Assembly (NCBI GenBank): GCA_024752435.1
Contig: CP103034.1
Span: forward strand, 310,001-374,000
Source: Allantophomopsis cytisporea
Lineage: Eukaryota > Ascomycota > Leotiomycetes > Phacidiales > Phacidiaceae
Reading direction: 5' to 3'
Length of the DNA stretch: 64,000 nt
Part shown: piece by piece, positions 22,027 through 33,822 of the stretch
Layout: every line of letters begins with the position of its first letter
How positions within the stretch are numbered: position 1 is the stretch's first letter
Notes under the pieces: model-generated
The model's database searches: none
Told to the model about the DNA's origin: nothing
What the model saw: the letters and a program-made list of their open reading frames with translations, nothing else
Program-made: the position numbers and the translations under genes

Positions 22027-22919
22027 TTGAGAGTATGCGGACGATAAAGGGACAAGGGTTCATCCGAATGGTGGGGGGTAGCAAAGTGGCCGATGGAGCT
22101 TTTGATTTTTAAGCAACATTGCGACTGCGTGAGGTGATCGATCCAGCACGTAACAACGCAATACCAGGGGTCATAGTGATCATCCTTCACATACAGACAA
22201 ACGTATGCTCAATCAGCAGCGGCGTTCCTATTGGTACGATGTCATTAATTGACAATATCTTAGATGGACAGAGGATGAGCATTGGTATTTAGAGACTTGA
22301 CTTTCGAGACTTGACTTTGGGCTTGACTTGAGCTGGGTATGAGCTTGGTTTGAGCTGACGGGAGCTTACATATCACGAGGCGTGCCAAGCTGCCGGAGTA
22401 TCGGTGCCTTGTGACTTAGGCAAGTAATTCCCTTCGTCGCTCAGAAAATCCATGCTACCTTAGGTACCCAGTTCTACGTAAAGCCAAGAGCAACACAGAT
22501 ACAGTAGCACAACCACAACCACCTCCACCTTCACCTCCACCTCCGCTGATATCTTACTCTCATGATACAACCCCATAAATACATGTCTTCATTTAATTAT
22601 TAATTTTAATTCAATTATTTTGACACCTATCACCATGCATTATAATCACCGAGGCACATTAATTACATCACTTCAATGCAAACTAAGCGCTCCGGGGAAT
22701 ACTCCGCATTTTCACATGTCAACAGACGTCATACCTAAAAGCTTCCCCAGCCAAACAGGCTCCCGAGACTCGCCCGAACAACGACTGACAAGATTTGACT
22801 TCCGGGTCAACAGTCAACAATAAAACCACAACAAATCCTTCGCTTCCCCTCCTTTTCATCAATTGATTTCTTAATCTCTGCAAATCAAACAATCGTTGAA
22901 GTCCAATTGGTTATTCAGA
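22027..22919. other. Divergent intergenic region between GST and monooxygenase genes
   Basis: About 0.9 kb shared by two divergently transcribed genes. Apart from the GST TATA box and a short CCACCT-type C-rich run near 22510-22545, nothing could be assigned. Confidence 0.5.
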
Positions 22920-24587
22920 ATGGAGAATCCTCTCTTTCATCCACTTCTCTTCATCTACCAAATCATCCAAATCTTCCTGGATAAGCTCTTGTCCCCCAAA
23001 CCTCCAACTTCACATGCAGATCTCAGCCGACCAAAGATTGCTATTATCGGTGCAGGACTCACCGGTGTCTCAGCAGCCTCGCACTGCGTGGGCCATGGAT
23101 TTGATGTACGAATCTTTGAGGCTGGACCTCGCAAAGAACTTGGAGGGATTTGGAGTGTAAGTCCTCGATATCAATCACCCTCAATCCAAATTCTAATGAC
23201 TTTCATTTCTCAGCGAGTAAACAACACCTCTGGACTCCAAATTCACAGTATAATGTATCGCTTCCACCCTTCTGTAAAGTGGACCGGGGGCTATCCTAAC
23301 CGCCAACAAATCGTCTCTCAAATCACCGAGCTCTGGAAGCGTTACGGATTAGAATCCAAGACCAGATTCGACACCCGAGTTGAGAAGATATATCAAGACT
23401 CGAAAGGGCATTGGATCGTTAACGATGAAAGTAACGGCCAATTCGACGGCATTATCGCGGCCGTCGGAACCTGTGGAGACCCCAAGATGGCGCACATTCC
23501 CGGACAAGAGAAATTCAAGGGCGAAGTCTATCACTCCTCCGATCTGACCGGGAAAGATGCCAAGGGCAAGAAAATCATCGTAATTGGCGGGGGAGCTAGT
23601 GCTGTTGAAGCATTGGAGTTTGCGGCGCATGAAGAAGCTGCTAAGACGTATATTCTGGCTCGCTCCGATAAATGGATCATCCCAAGAAATCCCATGATCG
23701 ATGTTCTACTTTCGTTCAATATTTTCGGCCAGGAGACGTTCTTGTCATGGATTCCGGAATTGCTGCTTAAAAAACTCTTTTATCGCGATTTGGAGGACCT
23801 TGCGCCTACTGATCAGGGGCTATTTACCGGAACTCCTATGGTTAATTCTGATGTGATGGATAAAATCCGTAGTGGCGAGGCAGAATGGCTGCGTGGCGAT
23901 ATTAAGGGCTTCACGGAGAATGGAATCAAATTCAGCGTTCGAGCCAAGGGCGTACCGGCTGGAGGCCCAGGAAGAGAACGGGACATAGATGCCGATATCG
24001 TGGTTATGGCGACAGGCTTTGAGAGGCCATCTTTGAATTTCTTGCCTGAAGGTAAATCTCATCTGAAATCTCTACTCTCATTCTCACCCCATCTTTCACC
24101 TTGGAAGTTTCCAGAATATCAACTAACACCCCCAGACACATTCGAAGACCCCTATGCCCCGCCAAACTGGTATCTCCAAACCTTCCCGCCAAGCCACCCC
24201 TCCATCTGCGCCAACAATTGCACGTACGTAAATGCAATTGGCACTGTTGGTAACTGGCACATTGGAATCTACACGCGTATCCTACTCATGTTCCTGCTCG
24301 ACCCACTCACTCGACCCCAGCCCTTCTGGATGGAGCGCTGGATCGATATGACACGTTTCCTCAAGAGCCATTCGCCCACTAAGGCATTTGATTTCTTCAC
24401 TTATCTGGAGCTTCTCTGGTGGTTTACGTTTTGCATCGTTATTAATCCTTTCAGGTGGAAGTGGGGGCTGTTTGTGTTCACTGGTATTGGCTTTGGTATT
24501 CCAAAAGCGATTGTTAGGGTTGAGGATGGCGTTAGGGATGTAGCGGGGGTAAAGAATGGGGGATATGATGTTGGGAAGAGCTTTTAA
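22920..24587 (+). CDS. FAD/NAD(P)H-dependent flavin monooxygenase-like protein, 508 aa
   Basis: Flavin-containing monooxygenase-type oxidoreductase. Exons 22920-23156, 23214-24051 and 24136-24587 give 508 aa; the introns are 57 and 84 nt. A short hydrophobic N-terminus may anchor it to a membrane. The FAD-binding GxGxxG is IAIIGAGLTGVSAASH. The FMO-type FxGxxxH motif appears as FKGEVYHSSDL. The NAD(P)H site is IIVIGGGASAVEAL, and VVMATGFERP matches the ATG motif of the family. The C-terminal 90 residues contain further hydrophobic segments (LLWWFTFCIVINPF). I start at the ATG at 22920; a longer frame begins only at a non-ATG codon. The substrate cannot be inferred and no biosynthetic cluster surrounds it. 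Confidence 0.88.
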   Translation: MENPLFHPLLFIYQIIQIFLDKLLSPKPPTSHADLSRPKIAIIGAGLTGVSAASHCVGHGFDVRIFEAGPRKELGGIWSVSPRYQSPSIQILMTFISQRVNNTSGLQIHSIMYRFHPSVKWTGGYPNRQQIVSQITELWKRYGLESKTRFDTRVEKIYQDSKGHWIVNDESNGQFDGIIAAVGTCGDPKMAHIPGQEKFKGEVYHSSDLTGKDAKGKKIIVIGGGASAVEALEFAAHEEAAKTYILARSDKWIIPRNPMIDVLLSFNIFGQETFLSWIPELLLKKLFYRDLEDLAPTDQGLFTGTPMVNSDVMDKIRSGEAEWLRGDIKGFTENGIKFSVRAKGVPAGGPGRERDIDADIVVMATGFERPSLNFLPEGKSHLKSLLSFSPHLSPWKFPEYQLTPPDTFEDPYAPPNWYLQTFPPSHPSICANNCTYVNAIGTVGNWHIGIYTRILLMFLLDPLTRPQPFWMERWIDMTRFLKSHSPTKAFDFFTYLELLWWFTFCIVINPFRWKWGLFVFTGIGFGIPKAIVRVEDGVRDVAGVKNGGYDVGKSF

Positions 24588-25401
24588 ATTTGGGGTGTTT
24601 GAATAATTGTTATGCGGAAATTGTATTAGTTTGCAGGGCACGTGAAGTGCAACTCGTTCTATGTGGTTAGGCTTCTGTGGTGTTCGACCATATAACGTCG
24701 AACCTTTTCTAGTACTCGCAATACAAATCCAGTAAGGCCTTCATATTCCAACTCACTGTGGAGGACGATTTGACTTGCCGTGGGATGTTTGTGCTTGCGT
24801 TTACGCCGAAGCGATTACGACTCGGAACGATGACGATGGACCGGACGATGGCGAGATGGTTTTCGTCGACGAGACGATTTCGTAAACGAAAATCACTGAA
24901 TGGCTTCGAGTGAACTTCGATTTGCTGTCCGTTCAGCGCACCAATACATCCAGTATGTGATTTGTAAACTGGGTTGCTGAGTTCAAAGTCGACTGATGGC
25001 GGTATTTATACAGGATGATTCACAGCGTGAGACTTATAGTGCAGTCTATTCATCTTGATTCAGTGTGTAAAGTTACTTTGCAAAGCTATTTGCTAACAAG
25101 ATCTTTCAAGTTTTTGATGCTTGCTTTGTCTTTTTCTTCACTCACTTGATATCTATCCCCTCTCTCATCATTTGGACCTTTAGTTGAAATCTGTCCTAAG
25201 TTGATGTACAAAAGCAAGCAACTCAACGTCGACAGATGATCTGAAGTCCAAATTAGGCATCGACCATAGGCTAGCTTGCTACCAGACCCTACGGTACATT
25301 ACTCTCTTCGCCATACCAACGTTTGTCCTTAGATGGACGTACTGCAAACCTTTGAACCTCCTGGCTTCAACGCTAAAAGACGCTAACCCTCCTTAGCACC
25401 A
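24588..25401. other. Intergenic region
   Basis: About 0.8 kb between two plus-strand genes; no feature beyond presumed 3' and 5' flanks was recognised. Confidence 0.5.
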
Positions 25402-27192
25402 ATGACAATAGTGGTAGTACCTTCCGACATGGCTAAGGCTGATGCAGGCCAGCTTCTCGGCATTCTAAAGTCCTGGAGAGAAGACGAAATCAAGAAACAA
25501 CAACAATCCCAAGACCAGCAACAGAGTGGACCCTCCTACGAAAAGCCAGAAACGGACATCCCATCAATTCTCAAGCTGTACGGCCACCAGCAGCAGCTAT
25601 CAAAGTGCAACATTTACCCATTTGACAAATCAGTCATGGAGTTATACCCAAGCACACATGCTCTCTGGATTCGCCTCGGCAAGTACCTAAGTGCAGAAGT
25701 TGAGCGTCTGTACTGGGTAGCTACGACCACAAAGCCGGACTCCCAGGACAGCAGCACGGCGAGTAACATCAGCAGCTCTAATGGCGAAGAAAGTGGTAAA
25801 TTTGATTTTAAGCAACAATTCATGAACTTTCATGGCCAAATCTATCAGATCACATGGGACATGCAGGATTTTATGCCGCGTTTGCTTGATCGCAAGGATC
25901 AGCCGATAGAGTTTTTCGAATACAAGAAACGCTTCTGCATTGCTATTGTTGGCAAGATCAAGAAGCAGCTGGATAAGGTCTACGAATGCACAACCGCGAT
26001 AAAGTTTGACCCCGAGAAAGCCGATATCATGAAGCGCTGCTTCGAAAAGTGGTTCAACAAGATGTGGGATGTTTGGTGGGAGGATACGCGATGGTATGCG
26101 AGACGAATGCGCGTTGGTCAGAGACAGTCTGCTGATCAGGAGTGGACTTGGGGTGATGAGGAGGTCAACCATCATTGCTGGAAGTTGTTGGAGATCAATC
26201 AGTTGAGTGCTTTCCACTATTGCTTGATCTGTCACTTCGACATCAACAAATTGCCTGATAAGAGCAAGTGGAATTTGTTGAGCAACTGGAAAGATTCGCT
26301 CTTCCAGTCTCTTACGCCCCTTGTCGAGGAGGTACACGGTAAGAACTGGCCGCTATTCCCGTACGGTATGTACAATCACACCACGTACATTGCAGGTAGC
26401 CAGATGGGAGGCAATATCACCACAAAAGAGAGAGATCGTGAACTCGCTGACCTTGATGACTACTATCTTGCGTTCTTTGACGTCTCAATGTTCCACTTCT
26501 GGAAGCGCAATGAAGTTGTTCAGATGGCCTCGGAAGATGATTATGAGCCACCTGAGGCACAAGTCGATGGGATTTCGGGCGTGTTGACGGTTGAGAATGA
26601 AGTCGAGACCAAAAAGGAGTCAGTGGATGGAAAGAACACCGAGCAGAAGCATGAGGGTAACAGGCAAGTTCAAAAGAACAACCGAATAGCTCAAGAAGTC
26701 TCGACCAAGAAAAGCGAGCCGGTCCAAGTCGAAGACGATACGAAGATTGATACCGAAGGAAAGGTTGTCTTGCAGGAGATTGACGAGAACGACGAGCCAT
26801 TCGGAGCTCAGATGGCTGAGATCACCAGCTTAACCCGCCAATTCCAGAAGACAATTGGTAACTCAACTACAGACTCTGCTAACATCAGCAAGTCCGACGA
26901 GAACATCCAAACATCCCAGAAGACAACTAAGAAGAAGAACAAAGGCAAGAAGAAGGGAAAAGACAAAGGAAAAGGGAAGGTCGATACTAAGCAAGAGAAT
27001 AAGGGTGGTGCGGATCAGCCAGGTCCAAGCGAATACCAAAAGAACATATCGGCCAGCAGCTCCACTTCTGGCGAGAAGGAACCCGAGCGCTTCGTGGGTA
27101 TCATGAGCGACATTGGCTTGCACGGGCTTGGAATCCGAAACATCAAGTGTTCTAAGAGCAGTGCTTCTCATGAAAGTGGCTCACGTCATTGA
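25402..27192 (+). CDS. Uncharacterised protein with lysine-rich tail, 596 aa
   Basis: Intronless 596-aa frame with good codon bias and a clear ATG; I do not recognise the family. The first 380 residues look globular, with many Trp and aromatic residues (WFNKMWDVWWEDTRWYARRM, HHCWKLLEINQLSAFHYCLI). The N-terminus has a Gln-rich stretch (KKQQQSQDQQQSG). The last 200 residues are charged and low-complexity, including a lysine/glycine run around 510-530 (KKKNKGKKKGKDKGKGK) that could act in nucleic-acid binding or nuclear/nucleolar targeting. No signal peptide, membrane span or catalytic motif is visible. The pattern is that of a lineage-restricted fungal protein. Confidence 0.75.
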   Translation: MTIVVVPSDMAKADAGQLLGILKSWREDEIKKQQQSQDQQQSGPSYEKPETDIPSILKLYGHQQQLSKCNIYPFDKSVMELYPSTHALWIRLGKYLSAEVERLYWVATTTKPDSQDSSTASNISSSNGEESGKFDFKQQFMNFHGQIYQITWDMQDFMPRLLDRKDQPIEFFEYKKRFCIAIVGKIKKQLDKVYECTTAIKFDPEKADIMKRCFEKWFNKMWDVWWEDTRWYARRMRVGQRQSADQEWTWGDEEVNHHCWKLLEINQLSAFHYCLICHFDINKLPDKSKWNLLSNWKDSLFQSLTPLVEEVHGKNWPLFPYGMYNHTTYIAGSQMGGNITTKERDRELADLDDYYLAFFDVSMFHFWKRNEVVQMASEDDYEPPEAQVDGISGVLTVENEVETKKESVDGKNTEQKHEGNRQVQKNNRIAQEVSTKKSEPVQVEDDTKIDTEGKVVLQEIDENDEPFGAQMAEITSLTRQFQKTIGNSTTDSANISKSDENIQTSQKTTKKKNKGKKKGKDKGKGKVDTKQENKGGADQPGPSEYQKNISASSSTSGEKEPERFVGIMSDIGLHGLGIRNIKCSKSSASHESGSRH

Positions 27193-27440
27193 CACTATAG
27201 CTTGAAGATTGTCGCAAGCTACGTCTCTGTCATTATTCTCAGGTTTGGACTCGAGCTCATTTAACATAGAAGGGGGAACGGAATGAATTTGCTTCTGGAC
27301 TTCCACTATGGAATACATTACGAAATCATCGGAGTGAAAGTACGCTAAGCATCAAGCGATGCTGAAGTCCTATAAGCTGAACAATACAAACTTGATGAAA
27401 CAAAACAACTAGGTCATGAATAGTAAATAGTGTCAGTGAA

Positions 27441-28182
27441 TCACTGCCCTTTAATGACTGCCCTCTTCTCCTGCTCTTTCTGCGATGATCTCTGCAATAA
27501 CCAGGTAATTGGCGCGAATACGTATCCTCCAACGACACATGCAAGCGTAGCCACAACTTGGAAGAAATAGACGATGTGCGTTCCCAGAGGCCAGAAGAAC
27601 TTGACGACTTCGCTACTCTGGTAGAGATCTTCCTGACTAGTGATCTTATACTTGCCGTCCGACTGCTGCGCCAACTTGAGGACGGTCACAAGACTGGCCT
27701 TGGAGTCATAGAAAGGCACGAACCAGATGCTGAAAATCTGGAAGATGGAGACGTAGAGGGTGGATGTTTTCTGATCAAAGACTATATACTCATCAATATG
27801 CATCCGGGAATCGGAAACCTCGGGGATGATGGATTAAAAGTAGGACTTAGAAAACTTACCGGCACCCTTCACATCGAGTATGATCTCCGGACTCAAGATT
27901 TTGTACCACTGATAGATCAGCAGTATCACCCATCGTGAGGTGATCTCGCCGAAGAATGGGATGTGACGTTTCTGGAAACTGTCGACTCGGCATAGTGGGT
28001 GGATGAAGGAGGCGTCTTCTGTGAAATATGTCTCCAATGTCTCCTTCTGTACCTCTGGTGAGCCGTGGCAGAGGCCTTCAATTACATGGGGGATTTCCTT
28101 GACTGGACTTTGTTAGTTTTGAGATGTGACTTGACGATTATTGTGAGGGCCAATGCCCGATAGGCGTACCTGGATGATCCAT
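27441..28182 (-). CDS. SigF-like NTF2-like domain membrane protein, 198 aa
   Basis: Three minus-strand exons (28182-28170, 28102-27860, 27781-27441) give 198 aa. The 13-nt first exon encodes MDHP and joins to VKEIPHVIEGLC. The fold resembles fungal proteins annotated as SigF-like NTF2-like: KETLETYFTEDASFIHPLCR, then RWVILLIYQWYKILSPEIILDVK. After splicing comes FDQKTSTLYVSIFQIFSIWFVPFY, with ITSQEDLYQSSEVVKFFWP near the end. One C-terminal hydrophobic span (GTHIVYFFQVVATLACVVGG) suggests membrane attachment. Molecular function is unknown. The second intron's acceptor was chosen because only the AG at 27782-27783 restores the family's VFDQK strand in phase. Confidence 0.75.
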
Positions 28183-29060
28183 CTTGGACAATTTAGTGGA
28201 ATGCCTTGTTTCGTTGGTGATGAAGGATGGATTACGTTTGGACGATGATTAAGTATTTTATGCTGGTCTATCGATGTTGTTCGGTCACTGGTGATGTTTT
28301 TGGTATCGTAAGACTGCCAATGTTTACTTGGAAGAATAGATGAACCAGATTCCAATGGAAGTGGTTATGGGAATTGTTATGGTTGTGGTTGTCGGGCACC
28401 CTACCCGCCGTGCGGAGTTTTAAAAGACGGGAGGGTGGAAGGTGTAATGCAGTGATGTCACAGGCACATAACAGCTGCAAACCAGATCATTCGTCATCTT
28501 CACGCCTAAAATCTGTGACTAGAATGAATTTGAATAAGGTTTTTGTAGCCTTCGTGAATTGGTCCAATAGGACGTTTTGCATATATTATGATGATAGAAA
28601 GATTTGTTTGGTTTAAATACATTTTAAGACTTCATTATGGAAAACGGATTTTAGCTTCATCCCGAGCTTCCTTGGCTAGGTCCCTCCCTACCTAGGTCCC
28701 TCAAAGTACCACTTAGGCAACGACCAGGTACAGGTGCCTATCTAAAGTCACACCAACGATGCAAGGCTGCGAACTCTCGAGCATGTGATTCTGCTTCCGG
28801 ATATGTTAGGCGCCAAGGCATCAGCTTTCGCGAGGCTGAATTACGACAATGAAGTATCTCCAGAACAACAATAGCTAATCCCACGATACCGACAAAACAA
28901 TAAGACAATGGACCAACTGCCAGTCCAGTTGTTGGTAGGATCAGCATAAGTGTAGAGCTGGAACTCCAATATGCTCAGATATCCAAGCTCTCCACTTTCA
29001 CGAAGCTTTTCTCAGTCTTTCAACTTCTATCCAACATAACGAATAATCAGAAACGTCCCA
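28183..29060. other. Divergent intergenic region between NTF2-like and PCI-domain genes
   Basis: Nearly 0.9 kb. A minus-strand open frame at 28738-28947 contains hydrophobic residues but has no recognisable domain and is not called. Repeated short CCTAGGTCCCT-like units occur near 28675-28705. Confidence 0.5.
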
Positions 29061-30789
29061 ATGGCAACTATCACCGAATTCCTCACCTCGGTCTCGAGAT
29101 TTTTACGCGCCAAAGACGCCACCAAGCTTCAAGAATGGTTGAAGGTTGAACCACCACTTCCGGATATCTATTACACTCTCGGAGAAGAACTACGCTCTTC
29201 GTACAAGAATGGCGATGCCCTCGAAAGATACATCGTGAAACTCATTCCGGAAAACGATAATGGGAAGGGTGACGAAGGCGATACATGGCCTGGATTCATT
29301 GCTTTTATTAAGGAATATCTCGAATTTTGGCGCGATGTCAACTTCGAGGATTTACTAGCGACACACGCGCAACTCAGCAGTCTGGTCAAGTAGGTTCAGT
29401 CAAGGTATTAGAGAATACACAAATTGATGCTGACATTACATCAGTGCTTGTATCACGGCACTATCAAATGCTACATATGGAGTCATTGTGCTCCCCACCA
29501 CAATACAGCTGTCTTCGGCATTAGCGAAGCTTGCCATGACACTTGACAAACGACCTGATCTAACACGACGACTGCGTGTCAATATTGACCAAGGAGGCGA
29601 AACTCGAAAGACCTTGGTAGAAGGAACTGCGGAATCAATTCAGAGAGCATTTACCATGTGCTTGACAGAGCGAAGCGCCAATCGGAATGGAATAGGAAGA
29701 GATGGCAAGCCAGAAGGAAAGAAGATCGGCATCTATTCCTTCGCAAATCTAGTCCTGAAGCTTCTCTTTCAAGTAAGCTACATCGCCACGTGAGTAGGAC
29801 CTTGCTAACAACATAAGTGTCGAAAAACAAGACTGGCAAATCAGCTTTTTACCAACATCTCCCAACATTCACCTCCGCTGCACCTCTATCCGGCGAGCCA
29901 ACGAGTAACTTATCTCTACTACCTTGGTCGCTTCCTTTTCTCCAACAACCACTTTTACCGAGCTCAACTTTGTCTCTCAACAGCCTACGCCCAATGCCAC
30001 GCGCAATGTATATCTCAAAGACGCTTGATTCTCATTTACCTCATCGCCTCGAATCTCCTCTTAGGTCGTTTCCCGACAGCTGTACTCCTCTCTCGCCCCG
30101 AAGCTGCGGGGCTCTCCCAAAAATTTCTCCCAATAATGCACGCCATCCGCACCGGCGACCTCGCGTCTTTCAAATCAGCACTCGGTCCTCCAAGCGGCAA
30201 TGAGCAATGGTTCTTCAAAAAAGGTCTACTCCTCCCCATCCTTTACCGTGCCGAGCTCCTCGTCTGGCGCTCGCTCGCTCGCCAAGTCTTTAAAGCAACC
30301 TATGTGCTACCTACCGACCCAATGACACGCAAAGCGCCCACCCTCGACTTGACCCTTCTGCTAGCCGCAGCGGAGTTTGTGCAGCGGCAACTGGAGAATC
30401 CTTCGACGACACGCGCGCCGCCACAACACACTAATGCCATATTCCTCACTCCAAAACCTTCCGTGCCTGCAAAGCGCAAACTTGCGCCTCATGCGGGCGT
30501 AATCTATGGGAACCGTAGGCCGAGCCTGGTCGAGATTGAGGCGCTGGTTGCGGCGCTTGTGCAGCAGGGCTTGCTAGGTGGTTTCATCAGTCATGCGCAG
30601 GCGAGGTTCGCCATTCTCGGTGCGAAGAAGAATGGAGCCCTTGCGGCAGGATTTCCGGTTGTTTGGGAGGTTGTGAACCGTAGGGCTGACGGGGAGGTCC
30701 CTGGGTGGGTCAGAGAGGAGAGGAAAGTAGGAATGGGGGGTGTTGTGAATCTGAGTGGAATTGCGAGGCCAGTTGGGAGTGGGGACTGA
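29061..30789 (+). CDS. CSN12: Csn12-like PCI-domain protein, 542 aa
   Basis: PCI-domain protein of the Csn12/Thp1/PCID2 family, which in yeast works with Thp3 and Sem1 in transcription elongation and mRNA maturation. Exons 29061-29389, 29445-29772 and 29818-30789 give 542 aa. The family hallmark is CRKTRLANQLFTNISQH, produced only after the second intron is removed, then QRVTYLYYLGRFLFSNNHFY and RAQLCLSTAYAQCH. The PCI winged-helix region lies at about 400-500 (LVEIEALVAALVQQGLLGGFISHAQ, VVWEVVNRR). The first intron donor overlaps an apparent stop (AAG TAG), so unspliced reading would truncate the protein at residue 110. Confidence 0.9.
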
Positions 30790-31491
30790 TCTTTCTGGTT
30801 TTCTTCACTCGTGAGGACGAGAGGAGTTGAGATTGGATATATGTTGATGAAGGATGAATATAATGGCCAAATTACAGGCTATGATATGATTGATGTACCA
30901 CTAATGTTTTGATACATAGTCTTGGATCAAATCAATAGGTATCTCAGACAGGAAGACAACATCAAATGGTACATTCGCTACCTTTTATGCGAGACCGATA
31001 CAGACTGCTTATAGTATGATATGTACGCTAACCGGATAGTTTGATTATGAAGCAGCTCATAACCTCAGAAATTACAAGTACGAATGAGAATAATTACATC
31101 TCAGTCTTCCAGTCTTCCTCTTTTCTCCTTCTTCTCTTTCCTTTGTCAGGAAAGAACGTTAACAATATCATCGTCAATGAAAGTCCGAGGTCACTCTCCC
31201 CTCCACGCTAGCGGCCGCATACTTAACCTGCCCCGCGACCTCACATAAAGCCGCTATCTCCATCACGAATCCAGCATCGCACTCACTCCGACTTTCTATC
31301 ACATACCAGCACACACGACGATCCGCGTACTGCGTCCCTATACCCTCAAGTCTTCAAAATCACACAAATCCGACATCAAACGATTCCTCGCAGACGAGAA
31401 TTGTCGCGCCACCGAGTATCGATTTCAGCGGACAGGCGAAGAGATAGCAAGCGCGAACTTAGCAACGAAGTAGATCGGGAAGCGATTGGAG
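30790..31491. other. Intergenic region and leader of the Ubc7 gene
   Basis: About 0.7 kb without a supportable gene. The 31190-31490 part is GC-richer and probably contains the promoter and 5' UTR of the E2 gene. Confidence 0.5.
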
Positions 31492-32202
31492 ATGGCGCAG
31501 ACTTCTGCGGCGGCGGGCCTACTTAGCAGACAGTTAAAGGGCATACAGCAATCTAAGGATATCCCCGGCATCTCGTGCGGACTGGTGGACGACCGGAATG
31601 TTTTCGAGTGGGAGGTTATGTTGATGCTCAATGACGACTGCAAATACTATGGCGGTATGTTCTGTCTCTTGGTCACAATCCATTCACACGCCTCTTTATA
31701 AACCATCTTGTACTCGATTCCGAACAATCCGCGATCCCATCTGCCCATCTACATCGCGAAAGATATTTTTTTCTTTTGTTGTTTGTTCATGCTTTGTATC
31801 TGAGGCAAAGAATGATATTGATACCATACAGGAGCAAACTTCCGCGCCCGCCTCTCCTTTCCTCCTACTTATCCCCACCGCCCTCCTACGATGACATTCC
31901 AGACGCCCATCCCCTTCCATCCAAACGTCTACCCTAATGGCCTCGTCTGCATCTCCATCCTGCATCCGCCAGAGGAGGATATCTACGGGTACGAGAGCAC
32001 ATCGGAGCGATGGTCGCCCGCTCAAACACCTGAGACGATTCTGTTAAGCGTTATTTCGCTGCTGCATAGCCCGAACGATGAGAGCCCTGCGAATGTTGAA
32101 GCTGCGAGGCTGTTCCGTATGGAGAGGGAGGGTGGGGAGGGTAAGAAGGAGTTTAGGAGGCTGACGAGGAAGTGTGTGAGGGAGAGTCTGGGAGAGGACT
32201 AA
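31492..32202 (+). CDS. Ubc7/UBE2G-type ubiquitin-conjugating enzyme, 177 aa
   Basis: E2 enzyme that accepts ubiquitin from E1 and, in the Ubc7 class, builds K48 chains in ER-associated degradation. Exons 31492-31654 and 31832-32202 flank a 177-nt intron; the product is 177 aa. The UBC fold is evident: FEWEVMLML, then FRARLSFPPTYPHRPPTMTF. The HPN catalytic segment is FHPNVYPNGLVCISILHPP, with active Cys94. The acidic loop after it (PPEEDIYGYESTSERWSP) distinguishes Ubc7/Cdc34-type enzymes from ordinary E2s. The tail lacks a long extension, which favours Ubc7 over Cdc34. The ATG at 31492 is the first in frame. Confidence 0.93.
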
Positions 32203-32579
32203 GGGTTACGGTGGGATGTGTGGAGGTATTGGACTGCACGAGGAGAGCAGGAGGATGGAGTTTGGGAGGGTTTCTCCATAGCATTGGCCATAGCATGGTA
32301 TCATTGCCACGATAAGCATTTGATTTTTTTTCGCTATGCAATCTCTCCTCCTGATGCCTGGAGATGCTTGAGACTTAGAAACTTAAGACTATCTGTGTAC
32401 TGAATCCTCAGTGAGTGAGATCGAGACACTCGCAAACTTAAGACAACCAGTCTATCCATAATCAAATAGCCTTACATATTATATACTTGTGACCTTTCCT
32501 TCATGTCGTGACAACTTGAATAGAAAATCCTATAACAACTCGCTCGTAAAATATACCTCAACTCCAAAACCGCACCTTA

Positions 32580-33822
32580 TTACGAAATATAAGAACCCAG
32601 TACCCAAATCGCCGAAAATCCTAGCAACGCACTCGCTCCAACAGCTTTCTTTCCCCACCATCGCTCATCACCCTGCACCCTAGCAGCCATCAATTTCCTC
32701 TCACTCCTACGCAACACTGGTGAGCTAGTGTTGTTCCCCGTCTCAGTATCCTCTATCCTCGCCCTCGCCTCAGCAATCTTCTTCCCAAGTGCTAACAAAT
32801 CCTCCCTCCACTCAACCTCCTCCGTCTCATTCCCCCGTATGCCCCCATCAACCTCCACATTCTGCACATTACCAAAGAAATCCATCAACAGGCGATTCCG
32901 CGCTGCTTCCTCGCCGCCAGGGAATAAGTCATATCGAATGCCTGGGTGGCTGTGGATTTCCTTCTCGTCGTATGAATCGAAGAGGTCGCCGAGAGTTTTC
33001 TTTGATGAGGGCTCGCGCACTTGCGTCTCGAGGAAATCAAGGTTGTAGTAGGTGTATCTATCAATCACGGCGACGCCTACGTCATTGTCGGCATGATGCG
33101 AATATGAGGACTGGTCGATTTCCGAGGAGCCTGTCGCAATGATGTTGGACGAGTAGAATTTCGAGTACATTGTGTTTGCTTGGCAAGTGTCGATCATGAA
33201 GAGGAGTTCGTGGTATCTGGGATGATCAGTACGAAACACTGAATGGAGTAGACCATTAAATTGCAATTGGCATTGCGTATGGCTTAACTCACCTCTTCTT
33301 CTCCCACATCTGCTCAAACGCATCCGCCAAATCGAACGCGCTGATCTCCTCAGCATCCTGGAATTTGAGGAACTCGTTCCCGCCGTGCCCGGTCATATAC
33401 ACGAGGATGTTACTCCGGTCGTCAGTGAGTAATCTCTTACTTCGTGGTGTTTCCTCGCCCACTCGGTCTGTTAACAGCCGGATGAAGTTCTCGACCGTGA
33501 CCTCGTATCCCCGGTAATCTACCTCGATATTGTCTCCATAAAGATCTACCGCCCGGTCGGCGTTACTGTAAACTGTGCCTGGGAATGCATTCCGTGGGTT
33601 GCATGCCATGTCATCCGGCAGCATGAGGATGATTTGAGAATCTGGGATGCCAAGCCGCTTTACGGTGCGGTAAAGGGAGAGCGTGTTGGCCAGATGGCGG
33701 TAGTTAAACCAGAAGCGCGAGGTTGAGACGAGAACGGCCCAATTCGAGGTGTGTTCTGCTGATGCGGGCGTGGAGAGGGTGGTGAGCACGGCGGAGAGGG
33801 TGAGGATGGCAGGTAATTTCAT
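32580..33822 (-). CDS. GPI8: GPI transamidase catalytic subunit Gpi8/PIG-K, 388 aa
   Basis: Cysteine protease (family C13) of the ER transamidase that cleaves the C-terminal signal of precursors and attaches the GPI anchor. Exons 33822-33293 and 33216-32580, with a 76-nt intron, give 388 aa. Residues 1-22 are a signal peptide. HTSNWAVLVSTSRFWFNYRH and DMACNPRNAFPG are near-invariant. The catalytic dyad is His146 in VYMTGHGGNEF and Cys188 in FMIDTCQANTM; the Cys exon begins just after the intron. TGSSEIDQSSYSHHAD and DRYTYYNLDF follow. The C-terminus has a single membrane span (VGASALLGFSAIWVLGSYIS). The gene converges with the Ubc7 gene. Confidence 0.96.

Noticed and set aside
22896..22919. 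N-terminal extension of the flavin monooxygenase from 22896
   Set aside because: The codon there is TTG, not ATG; the first in-frame ATG is at 22920.
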